A DNA stretch of 55,158 nt, taken from contig NZ_KB890425.1 in the NCBI RefSeq assembly GCF_000373105.1, forward strand, positions 249,847 through 305,004. The letters are read 5' to 3'. The first letter of the stretch is position 1. Each line of letters begins with the position of its first letter. The translations under genes were made by a program, and so were the position numbers. This DNA is from Neolewinella persica DSM 23188. Its GTDB lineage: Bacteria; Bacteroidota; Bacteroidia; Chitinophagales; Saprospiraceae. Shown here in pieces: positions 45,717-53,362 of this stretch. The notes under the pieces are model-generated. The model saw nothing but the letters and a program-made list of their open reading frames with translations. It searched no databases and was not told the DNA's origin.

Positions 45717-46277
45717 ATGCGTCAGCCAATTCACGAAGATCAGGTCTTCGAAAACGTACCTGCGTTATCGCCAGGAGAGTACGATAACTGCAAGTTCTCC
45801 CATTGTGTGTTTGCCAACGCCGATTTTTCCGGTTACATCTTTTCTGATTGTACGTTTAAAGATTGTGACCTGACGAATCTGAAGTTGCATGAAACTGCGT
45901 TGAAAACCGTAGCCTTCAAACGTTGTAAGTTGCTGGGGGTACGCTTCGAAGCGTGCCGTGATTTCCTGTTTCAGGTAGCGTTTAAAGATTGTAACCTGGA
46001 GTTATCAACTTTTACGGATTGGAAGCTAAAAGATACCGTTTTCAAGAACTGTAATCTTCAGGAAGTTGACTTTACCGGCGCGGACCTGCGGGAGGCTTCT
46101 TTTGCTGGTTGTGACCTGACCCGGGCCACCTTTGTCCGCACAGATTTGCGGAAATCCGATTTTCGTGAAGCCCGCAATTATCAGTTCTCCCCAGAGGAAA
46201 ACAGGCTGCGGAAAGCGCAATTTTCTATTCAGGGGTTGCCGGGATTGTTGGAGGAGTATGGGATTATTGTGAATTGA
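45717..46277 (+). CDS. Pentapeptide-repeat protein (Qnr/McbG-like size)
   Basis: 186 residues from the ATG at 45717; earlier starts overlap the ligase gene. From residue ~20 on, A(D/N)LxF-like repeats run: NCKFSHCVFANADFSGYIFS, CTFKDCDLTNLKLHETALK, LREASFAGCDLTRATFVRTD. Classical A(D/N)LXX pentapeptide right-handed beta-helix; such small cytoplasmic proteins can mimic DNA and protect gyrase, but many have no known role. C-terminal helix RKAQFSIQGLPGLLEEYGI. 67 bp after the YgiC-like gene. Confidence 0.88.
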   Translation: MRQPIHEDQVFENVPALSPGEYDNCKFSHCVFANADFSGYIFSDCTFKDCDLTNLKLHETALKTVAFKRCKLLGVRFEACRDFLFQVAFKDCNLELSTFTDWKLKDTVFKNCNLQEVDFTGADLREASFAGCDLTRATFVRTDLRKSDFREARNYQFSPEENRLRKAQFSIQGLPGLLEEYGIIVN

Positions 46278-46296
46278 GCGTGTTTGCGCAATTACC

Positions 46297-46326
46297 CTTC
46301 TTTGCACCTGCGGCAGCGCCCAAATA
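46297..46326 (+). repeat. Dispersed motif copy, intergenic
   Basis: TTCTTTGCACCTGCGGCAGC followed by GCCCAAATAA, in the gap after the pentapeptide gene; GCACCTGCG-N4-CGCC is intact. Confidence 0.7.
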
Positions 46327-46499
46327 ATTATGCATTTTGATGGAGGCTTGCAGGCCAATATTTATTGGCAACTCAACAGAAGGATTCAGCTCATGGCTTC
46401 TTTTGATACACCACTTCCTTTTGCACGGTATAATTTTTATTACAACCGATACAGGATCGTACTGGCACATCGGCTATTTTAAAAAAAATCACCCTTTAC

Positions 46500-46512
46500 T
46501 GAACACTGTTCA
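46500..46512. promoter_or_regulatory. TetR operator, copy 1
   Basis: Palindrome TGAACACTGTTCA, 24 bp before the tetR ATG. The same 13 bp occur at 47200-47212 at the tolC start, and both share the flanks CTGAACACTGTTCAT. Confidence 0.75.
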
Positions 46513-46536
46513 TTTTTAAAGCGTTTATCTCCCCGT

Positions 46537-47181
46537 ATGGGTATCCAGGAAAGAAAAGAACGGGAAAAGGAAGACTTCCGTCGTAAGATCATTACGGCGG
46601 CGACCGAACTCTTCCGGGAGGAGACCTACGCGAACGTCAGCATGCGTAAGATTGCTAAGCGGGTAGAGTACAGCGTAGGTACGCTTTATCTCTACTACAA
46701 AGACAAGGATGAGTTGTTCCTGGCCGTCCAAAGCGCCGCTTTCGAACGTGCTTTCTCCTTTATCCAGAAAATGCAGACAACAGCGGACCCCGTTGAAAAA
46801 CTGCGCAACCTTGGCGAACGCTATTTACGCTTCGGAATAGAGAATCCGGATTTGTACCGCCTTATGTTCATGATGGAGCACCCAATGGATGCCATGAAAG
46901 AGGGGGATGCCTGGCATAGTGGCATCGCGCTTCACAACCTGCTGACCTCCATCGTAAAGGAATGTGTAGATGCGGGCCGGATTGTAGCTGATGATCCCGA
47001 TAGACTCAGCTTCGCACTCTGGTCGCTCGTCCATGGTATGGTGTCACTACGGATCTCCCAACGACTGGAGATTTATAATGGGGAGCATCTCAATTGCCCG
47101 CTCTGTAATATCGATACGGATCAGCTGGTAATTGATACCCACGAAATGATGATTCAGATTTTAGAACGCCATCAGGCTTAA
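46537..47181 (+). CDS. TetR-family repressor of the efflux operon
   Basis: 214 residues. Residues ~10-60 hold the helix-turn-helix (IITAATELFREETYANVSMRKIAKRVEYSVGTLYLYYKDKDELF). The ligand domain follows (ENPDLYRLMFMMEHP, LSFALWSLVHGMVSL). First gene of a tetR-tolC-adaptor-RND operon, with 14 bp to tolC. Two identical TGAACACTGTTCA palindromes, before its own gene and over the tolC start, are the likely operators, giving autoregulation and drug-inducible control (inference). Confidence 0.9.
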   Translation: MGIQERKEREKEDFRRKIITAATELFREETYANVSMRKIAKRVEYSVGTLYLYYKDKDELFLAVQSAAFERAFSFIQKMQTTADPVEKLRNLGERYLRFGIENPDLYRLMFMMEHPMDAMKEGDAWHSGIALHNLLTSIVKECVDAGRIVADDPDRLSFALWSLVHGMVSLRISQRLEIYNGEHLNCPLCNIDTDQLVIDTHEMMIQILERHQA

Positions 47182-47195
47182 AAATTTTTACCCCA

Positions 47196-48554
47196 ATGCT
47201 GAACACTGTTCATAAAATTATCGCTGTATACTGTCTGTTGCTGCTACCGGTTTTACTTTCCGGTCAAGCGCAGGTGCTGGAGCAATACATTGCTCAGGCA
47301 CTGCAGGAAAACCCGACGCTACTGGCCAGTAAGTTGGTGGAAAATGAAAAACTGTTGGCAGTAGAGCTGGCTGCAGCCAATAAACGTGGCCAGGTTGATT
47401 TGAAATCAGATTACATCTTGTCGGTTGGTGGCCGTGGCATCGACTTCCCGATCGGTGATTTGCTGAATCCGACTTACGCCACCTTGAATCAGCTGACGGG
47501 TACTGAGCAGTTTCCGACCAACCTGGAAAACGTTAATACCCGTTTCCTCCCAAGTAATTTTCACGATACCAGAATTGAAGCGCGCTACCCCTTGCTGCAG
47601 CCGGTGATTGGCCGGGAAGTGGCGCTGCGGGAAGCGCAGGTCCTTGAAGCTCGTGCGGCCACCGAAGTGTTAGAAAACGAAGTGCGCCGGCAAGTGCGCG
47701 ACCTTTACTTCGCCTGGCTGCAAAGCCTGGAAGGGCAGCAGATTGTAGACAGTTCCCGACTGGTCCTACAGGAATTACTTCGGGTAAATCAGGTGCTGGT
47801 GGATAACGACAAACGCACGGCTGATGCGGTTTACCGCACGCAGGCTGAGCTGGCCACCCTTGACGGGCAATCGGCGATCCTTCGCCAGCAGGAACTGCTG
47901 GCCCAGGCCGCCCTCAATCGCCTGCTGGCCCGGGACCTGACGGAGCCGTTGGAGCAAATGGCCCTGACGGATTTACTTACGCCAATGGCCTCCTTTACCC
48001 TCCTTAGCACCCGCGCCCGCGCCCAAAGGCCCGAACTGAAACAACTGGACGCCGGCACCGAAAGCCTCGTTCGTCTCGAAGCACTTCAGGATGCCGGACG
48101 TAAGCCCACCCTGGGAGCCTTCCTCAATGCCGGTGCTCAGGGCTTCTTCTCCGGCGACCTGAGTGACCACCCCTACGCCAGCGGCGGACTCGCCTTCAGC
48201 CTGAACCTCTACGACGGCAAGAAACGTGATCTTCGCCAGCAACAAACCCTGGTGCAGCGAGCGCAGCTGGGGAAACGCCGGGACGATGCCGCCAGAGGCA
48301 TAGAATTGCAAGTCTGGCAAGCCACCCAAAGGATCACCAGTGAGCAGGCGCAACTGGCCGCTGCCCAAGCCCGCGAACAGGCCGCCGCTTCCTCCGCCCG
48401 CATCGTCGCGGCTCGCTACCGCAATCAGAATGCCCTGCTCATCGAGTACCTCGACGCCCAAAACCAGGTTACTACCGCCCGGCTGGAAGCCAACCTCGCC
48501 CGTTTCCGGCTTCATCAGGCCTATGCGGCCCTGCAAGCTGCCCTCGGCGAATAA
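47196..48554 (+). CDS. TolC-type outer-membrane efflux protein
   Basis: 452 residues; signal peptide ~1-26 ends LLSGQAQ. Two OEP-like repeats with long helices: LEARAATEVLENEVRRQVRDLYFAWLQ, NQVLVDNDKRTADAVYRTQAEL and ARIVAARYRNQNALLIEYLDAQNQV. Forms the trimeric outer-membrane channel for the pump encoded downstream. The start ATG (47196) is four bases before the second operator, so the operator lies within codons 2-6 (LNTVH). A motif-like GCACCCGCGCCCGCGCCC sits at 48007-48024. Confidence 0.9.
   Translation: MLNTVHKIIAVYCLLLLPVLLSGQAQVLEQYIAQALQENPTLLASKLVENEKLLAVELAAANKRGQVDLKSDYILSVGGRGIDFPIGDLLNPTYATLNQLTGTEQFPTNLENVNTRFLPSNFHDTRIEARYPLLQPVIGREVALREAQVLEARAATEVLENEVRRQVRDLYFAWLQSLEGQQIVDSSRLVLQELLRVNQVLVDNDKRTADAVYRTQAELATLDGQSAILRQQELLAQAALNRLLARDLTEPLEQMALTDLLTPMASFTLLSTRARAQRPELKQLDAGTESLVRLEALQDAGRKPTLGAFLNAGAQGFFSGDLSDHPYASGGLAFSLNLYDGKKRDLRQQQTLVQRAQLGKRRDDAARGIELQVWQATQRITSEQAQLAAAQAREQAAASSARIVAARYRNQNALLIEYLDAQNQVTTARLEANLARFRLHQAYAALQAALGE
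47200..47212. promoter_or_regulatory. TetR operator, copy 2, inside the tolC start
   Basis: TGAACACTGTTCA, identical to 46500-46512 and exactly 700 bp downstream. It overlaps the first codons of tolC, where it would block transcription entering the pump genes. Confidence 0.7.
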
Positions 48555-48587
48555 CCCAAGCTCCAAAAACCTCCAAAAAATTAAGTG

Positions 48588-49643
48588 ATGAACCTACGCT
48601 TACTTTCCGCCCTTATCCCTTTCCTCCTTTTGTCCCTTACGGCCTGTAAAACAGACTATCCAGGTCAGGAAGCAACTATGGCACCTGCTGATGCGCCCGT
48701 GCCGGTAAAAGTCGTTCCGCTTGCGCTCAGTACCGAAGTTATTCCCATTGAGGCCGGTGGTGCGATTGGCGCTAAAGAAGAGGCTAAGTTGTCCTTCAAA
48801 ATAGGCGGTATCATTAGCCAGGTCAACGCCAAAGAAGGGCAGTACGTCCGCCGGGGAACAGTTTTGGCGCGACTGAACGCCACCGAAATTGACGCCCAGG
48901 TACGAAAGGCGCGGCAGGCTGCCGAGAAACTGGAACGTGACCTGGAACGGGCAAAGAAACTTTACGCTGAACAGGCGGCCACCCTCGAGCAAGTCGAAGG
49001 ACTTACCACAGCGCTGGAAGTCGCTATCTCCGATTTGGAAATTGCCGGCTTCAACCAAGCCTACGCAAAGATCACGGCACCGGTTAGTGGCCGGATCGTA
49101 AAACGATTTGCGGAACGAGGAGAGTTAATCGGCCCTGGTAATCCCGTCTTTTTGATGATTGGAGAGGGAAGTGGTAGCTACGTTCTACGGGTTGGTGTTG
49201 CTGACCGGGATGTACTGACGCTGGCCATGGGGGATCGTGCTGAAGTGAAACTGGACGCTTACCAGGGCGCCATAGTACCGGCAGTTATTTCGGAAATAGC
49301 CGCCGCAGCGGATCCTCGTACCGGTACGTTCGAAGTAGAATTGACGCTTAACCCCGAGGGCAGAACGCTCCGAAATGGATTTATTGGCAGAGCTAAGGTT
49401 TTTCCGTCTCAACAGGCAAAACACTATCGCCTTCCTTTAGACGCGTTGGTGGAAGGAGAAGGCCGTTACGTTCGCATTTTCTATCCTGATGACCAGGGAA
49501 AAGCTAGGGCAAAGAATGTCCGCTTCACCCGATTACTGGACGACGAATTCGTCGTCCCGGAAGCAGAGCTCACCGGAATCTCCGAAGTCATCACCATGGG
49601 CGCTGCCTATCTCACCGAAGGCGCCGCCATTCAGCGGCAATAG
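48588..49643 (+). CDS. RND periplasmic adaptor (membrane-fusion protein)
   Basis: 351 residues from the ATG at 48588. Lipobox LLSLTACK (Cys20) suggests an inner-membrane-anchored lipoprotein. The order of parts is usual: barrel-sandwich half (EAKLSFKIGGIISQVNAKEGQYVRRGTVLARLN), helical hairpin (AEKLERDLERAKKLYAEQAATLEQVEG), second half (YAKITAPVSGRIVKRFAERGELIGPG) and beta-barrel (PRTGTFEVELTLNPEGRTLRNG). It links TolC and the RND pump. Stop to RND start is 68 bp. Confidence 0.92.
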   Translation: MNLRLLSALIPFLLLSLTACKTDYPGQEATMAPADAPVPVKVVPLALSTEVIPIEAGGAIGAKEEAKLSFKIGGIISQVNAKEGQYVRRGTVLARLNATEIDAQVRKARQAAEKLERDLERAKKLYAEQAATLEQVEGLTTALEVAISDLEIAGFNQAYAKITAPVSGRIVKRFAERGELIGPGNPVFLMIGEGSGSYVLRVGVADRDVLTLAMGDRAEVKLDAYQGAIVPAVISEIAAAADPRTGTFEVELTLNPEGRTLRNGFIGRAKVFPSQQAKHYRLPLDALVEGEGRYVRIFYPDDQGKARAKNVRFTRLLDDEFVVPEAELTGISEVITMGAAYLTEGAAIQRQ

Positions 49644-49711
49644 GTTCCAGGATGGCCTGCGCAGGCTTGTTACTGACAACCCGACAACCGATAACTCGAC
49701 AACCCGAACAA

Positions 49712-52700
49712 ATGCAACTTCCCAATTGGTCCGTCAAAAACGGCGCTTTCGTCCTGGTACTTACCCTGATCGCTACGGCAATAGGATTACTTTCCTATCA
49801 GGGAATGCCTCGCTCAGAGGATCCAAGCATCAATATCCCAACTTATCTGGTAACCATTGTCTATCCCGGCACGAGCCCGGAGGATATGGAAGAGCTGGTC
49901 GTTGACCCGCTGGAGGATGTAATTGAAGACATCGATGACATTGACTTTGTCGTAGCGGAAATAGCTGAAGGGATTGCCTCCCTTCGAATTGAAGCGAGTT
50001 ACGCCCTGGATGATTGGGACGAGAAAGGGGTGGAGATTGAACGGGAACTGAATACCATCCGGGATCAACTACCCGCTGGCATCGTTTATTACGATTTTGA
50101 GCAATTCAAGCAGGAGGATCGGGCGGTGGTCCACCAAATAGCCCTAACGTCACCGGCGGCTCCATTTCATGAGTTGGAGACCATTGCGGAGTCTGTGGAA
50201 GAACGCCTGGAGGGGATTGCGGGCGTCAAAGGCGTTAAGTTAGATGCCTACCCGGAACGACAAGTGAGGGTGAGCCTGGATTTTCAGCGATGTGTTGCTC
50301 AAAACATCCCACCGGCAAGTGTGCTGGGGATATTGCAACAGAACAACGCCAATATTCCGGGTGGAGACCTGGGCGCAGCTACGCAAAACTTCAGCATCAA
50401 AACCAGCGGCAGCTATGAAGGGATGGCGGAATTACGGAATACAGTAGTTGGCAGTAACGCGGGTAAGCTGGTGTATTTGCAAGACATCGCCGACGTTCGC
50501 TACGCTTACGAAGATGAGCGCTGGCGCGCCCGTTACAACGGCGAAAGAGCGCTGCTGCTCTCCGTACTGCTGGAAGGGGAAAGTAACATCGTGGAGGTGA
50601 ATGCCGAAATCCACGAAGCACTGGAACTGGCCCGGCGGGAACTTCCTCCTACTGTCCGCCTGCAAACGGCTTTTGAGCAGGCGCCGGCAGTGAGTGCCCG
50701 GATCTCTGACTTCTTCGGGAACCTTCTGCAGGGCGTTGTTCTGGTTGGCATCATCATTCTACTCTTCCTGGGCTTCCGGGCATCGGTTATCGTGATGATC
50801 GTTATCCCGCTTTGTATCCTCATTTCGCTGGCTTTGCTGAACGCCAACGGCTTTGCGTTGCAACAAATCAGTATCGCCGCACTCGTTATTGCGCTTGGGT
50901 TGCTGGTGGATAATGGCATTGTGGTGATCGAGAACATAAATCGCTATTTGCGGGAGGGGCTCTCGCCGGCGGAAGCTGCGGCGAAGGGTACCGGCGAAGT
51001 CGGCTGGGCCATCGTTAGCTCTACGGTAACCACCCTGCTGGCCTTCTTTCCCCTGACGCAGTTGGGGGGAGGTCCGGGAGAATTTCTTAAATCTTTGCCG
51101 GTAACGGTCATGCTCACCCTGGGTATTTCCCTTTTGCTGGCCCTTACTTTCTCTCCGCTTGTGGCTTCCAAATTGCTGCGCTACCGGGAGAACCGGAAGT
51201 CACCTTTGCCACAACGGGCGCTGGAATATTTCGTGGCCAATGTTTACAGGCCTGCCCTGGACTGGAGCCTTCGCCGTGGGGCAATCATCATCCTGGTAGC
51301 CATTGCCATGTTGGTGGGCGCTATTTCACTCTTTCCAAGTATTGGCGTCAGCTTTTTTCCCACGGCAGATAAACCATTGTTGCTGATCGATATCGAAACA
51401 CCTCCGGGAAGTGATTTACAGGCTACGGATGATGCCGTCCGATTTGTGGAGTCCATTGTGGATTCGATGGCATACGTAAAGGATTATACGGCCAACATCG
51501 GCCACGGAAATCCCTTCATTTACTACAATCGGATTCCGCGCAACTACAAAAAGAATGTAGGACAGGTTCTCGTCAATTTTACCCACTGGGACCCGGAAGG
51601 ATTCTATGGGACCTTACGACATTTGCGAAATATTTTGGGCGCGTACGCAGGTGCAGAAATCACTTTTCAGGAGCTGAAGAACGGTGCCCCCGTCAAAGCC
51701 CCGCTGGAATTTCGCATCAGTGGTCCCGATGAAGCAAAAGTGGCAGAATTGGTGGAAGAGGCCGCCGGTATTATGGCCGCAACGCCAGGGGTGATTAACC
51801 TGAAAAATGAGTTGCAGGACCGGAAAACAGACCTGAAGCTAGACCTGAACCGCGACAAAGCCGGGCTCATCGGACTGTCTACACTAGATTTCGACCAGGT
51901 CGTACTGGCCAGCCTCTCCGGCCTGACCTTTGACCAGGTCAGTTTTGCCGACGGTAAAGAATACCCGTTGAATGTTCGTATCGCCTTCGACGATGACGCA
52001 CCAGGCATAGAAGACTTTAACCGGGTTTACTTTACCACCGCAACGGGAGCGCAGGTACCATTGCAGCAGGTAGCCGACGTCTCGTTCGTCAACAGCCCCG
52101 CTACCCTCAGCCACTACAACCTGGAACGCATCGCCAGCCTGACGGCAGACGTTGCCAATGCCGACCAAACGGTTCCCATTACCGAAGAAATCATCGCTTC
52201 TCTGGAGGAAATGACCTGGCCCGCTGGCTACAAATTTACCGTAGGCGGGGAGTACGAAGACCAACAGGCGACCTTCGGAACACTTGGCATCATCCTGGTC
52301 CTGGCCATGTTGGCCATCTTCGCCGTTTTGGTCCTCCAGTTTAAATCCTTATTACAACCGCTGATCGTTTTCTCCGCCATCCCTCTGGCGGTGACGGGAA
52401 GCTTCGTTGCGCTTTGGCTGACGGGCTGGTCTTTCAGCTTCTTCGCCTTCGTTGGCTTCATCTCCCTGATCGGTATCGTGGTCAATAACTCCATCATCAT
52501 GGTGGACTATATGAATCAACTTCGAGCCGAAGGAATGGCCCTTGGCGATGCCATCCGATTGGGCAGCGAGCGCCGTTTCGTGCCCATCGTACTGACAACC
52601 CTAACCACCATCCTTGGCCTGCTTCCGCTGACGGCACAGGCAACGAGTCTTTGGTCTCCCCTTGGCTGGACGATCATCGGGGGAATGATCAGTTCAACCT

Positions 52701-52753
52701 TACTGACTTTGCTCGTCGTACCGGTACTGTATGGCTGGTTGACCAGGGAGTAG
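49712..52753 (+). CDS. RND efflux permease (AcrB/HAE1 superfamily)
   Basis: 1013 residues from the ATG at 49712 (MQLPNWSVKNGAFVLVL); the 20 codons before it translate a CGACAACC-type repeat. Twelve spans with two large periplasmic loops. TM4 reads GLLVDNGIVVIENINRY: Asp400 is kept, but the second Asp of AcrB (D408) is Asn401. TM10 reads GIVVNNSIIMVDYMNQ: the position of AcrB Lys940 is Asn. Last gene of the operon; proton-driven export of drugs, dyes or lipids, substrate unknown. A dispersed-motif copy lies in frame at 51646-51654. Confidence 0.93.
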   Translation: MQLPNWSVKNGAFVLVLTLIATAIGLLSYQGMPRSEDPSINIPTYLVTIVYPGTSPEDMEELVVDPLEDVIEDIDDIDFVVAEIAEGIASLRIEASYALDDWDEKGVEIERELNTIRDQLPAGIVYYDFEQFKQEDRAVVHQIALTSPAAPFHELETIAESVEERLEGIAGVKGVKLDAYPERQVRVSLDFQRCVAQNIPPASVLGILQQNNANIPGGDLGAATQNFSIKTSGSYEGMAELRNTVVGSNAGKLVYLQDIADVRYAYEDERWRARYNGERALLLSVLLEGESNIVEVNAEIHEALELARRELPPTVRLQTAFEQAPAVSARISDFFGNLLQGVVLVGIIILLFLGFRASVIVMIVIPLCILISLALLNANGFALQQISIAALVIALGLLVDNGIVVIENINRYLREGLSPAEAAAKGTGEVGWAIVSSTVTTLLAFFPLTQLGGGPGEFLKSLPVTVMLTLGISLLLALTFSPLVASKLLRYRENRKSPLPQRALEYFVANVYRPALDWSLRRGAIIILVAIAMLVGAISLFPSIGVSFFPTADKPLLLIDIETPPGSDLQATDDAVRFVESIVDSMAYVKDYTANIGHGNPFIYYNRIPRNYKKNVGQVLVNFTHWDPEGFYGTLRHLRNILGAYAGAEITFQELKNGAPVKAPLEFRISGPDEAKVAELVEEAAGIMAATPGVINLKNELQDRKTDLKLDLNRDKAGLIGLSTLDFDQVVLASLSGLTFDQVSFADGKEYPLNVRIAFDDDAPGIEDFNRVYFTTATGAQVPLQQVADVSFVNSPATLSHYNLERIASLTADVANADQTVPITEEIIASLEEMTWPAGYKFTVGGEYEDQQATFGTLGIILVLAMLAIFAVLVLQFKSLLQPLIVFSAIPLAVTGSFVALWLTGWSFSFFAFVGFISLIGIVVNNSIIMVDYMNQLRAEGMALGDAIRLGSERRFVPIVLTTLTTILGLLPLTAQATSLWSPLGWTIIGGMISSTLLTLLVVPVLYGWLTRE

Positions 52754-52806
52754 GGCTTAGTCAACGACTCATTGGCCTGATCTGCCTTTCTTTCGAAGTT
52801 ATTTTA

Positions 52807-53118
52807 CTAAGGTGTTCCCGGCTGGTAGACAATCAAACCAATGACGTCATTTCCGTATGTCCAGGCCAGGTAGCAGAACAAGACTGCGAGCACAAAACTC
52901 AGCGACCATTTCCTGAGTTCTGCACGCCGTTCCCACTTTAGCTGTTCCCGGAATCGCTCCCGGACCTGGATAGGCACCGGCTCTCTTTTGGGAAGGTTTT
53001 TTCGATTCCCATAACTCCGGGTTACCGGCCGCTCAAAAAGACTATTCCTGCCACGCCGCAAAGCCTTGTTGGCCTGTATGCTGTGGTTCATTGCTGCTGC
53101 TGATCCTCCGCCACCCAT
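52807..53118 (-). CDS. Small single-span membrane protein
   Basis: 103 residues from the ATG at 53118, where MGGGGSAAAMNHSIQANKALR begins; the longer frame to 53274 is doubtful. A basic, charged N-terminal two-thirds (RRGRNSLFERPVTRSYGNRK, RERFREQLKWERRAELRKWSL) is followed by one membrane span (FVLAVLFCYLAWTYG) near the C-terminus. I do not recognise a named family. Converges with the RND gene (53 bp). Confidence 0.55.
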   Translation of the reverse strand: MGGGGSAAAMNHSIQANKALRRGRNSLFERPVTRSYGNRKNLPKREPVPIQVRERFREQLKWERRAELRKWSLSFVLAVLFCYLAWTYGNDVIGLIVYQPGTP

Positions 53119-53263
53119 GGTTAATTTGGTTTGGTGATGCAGGTAATTTCGTAGGAAAGGAGGGCTCAGGCTAATCCAATCGACAAAACCAGGTAAAAAC
53201 CCTCCGAAAGATAATTGCTTTAGGTAGACCAATAAATAGACTACCAGAAACGGCGCACAATTT

Positions 53264-53294
53264 AAAAACCCCACCGCGCCGAAACGCGATGGGG
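53264..53294 (-). terminator. Rho-independent terminator for the T9SS type A gene
   Basis: On the minus strand CCCCATCGCG-TTTCGG-CGCGGTGGGG folds as a 10-bp stem (one G-T pair), followed by TTTTT (53264-53268). It sits ~70 bp after the stop at 53363. Confidence 0.8.
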
Positions 53295-53362
53295 AGAACC
53301 CGATGCTCGTCGGGAACTATGTGCATCTTTTCTGTTCTCCAACCTTCAGGCTGGACGAACGA

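Noticed and set aside
46337..46519. Plus-strand 60-codon frame before tetR
   Set aside because: Its end runs through the operator (LLNTVHF is the palindrome translated); no gene features.
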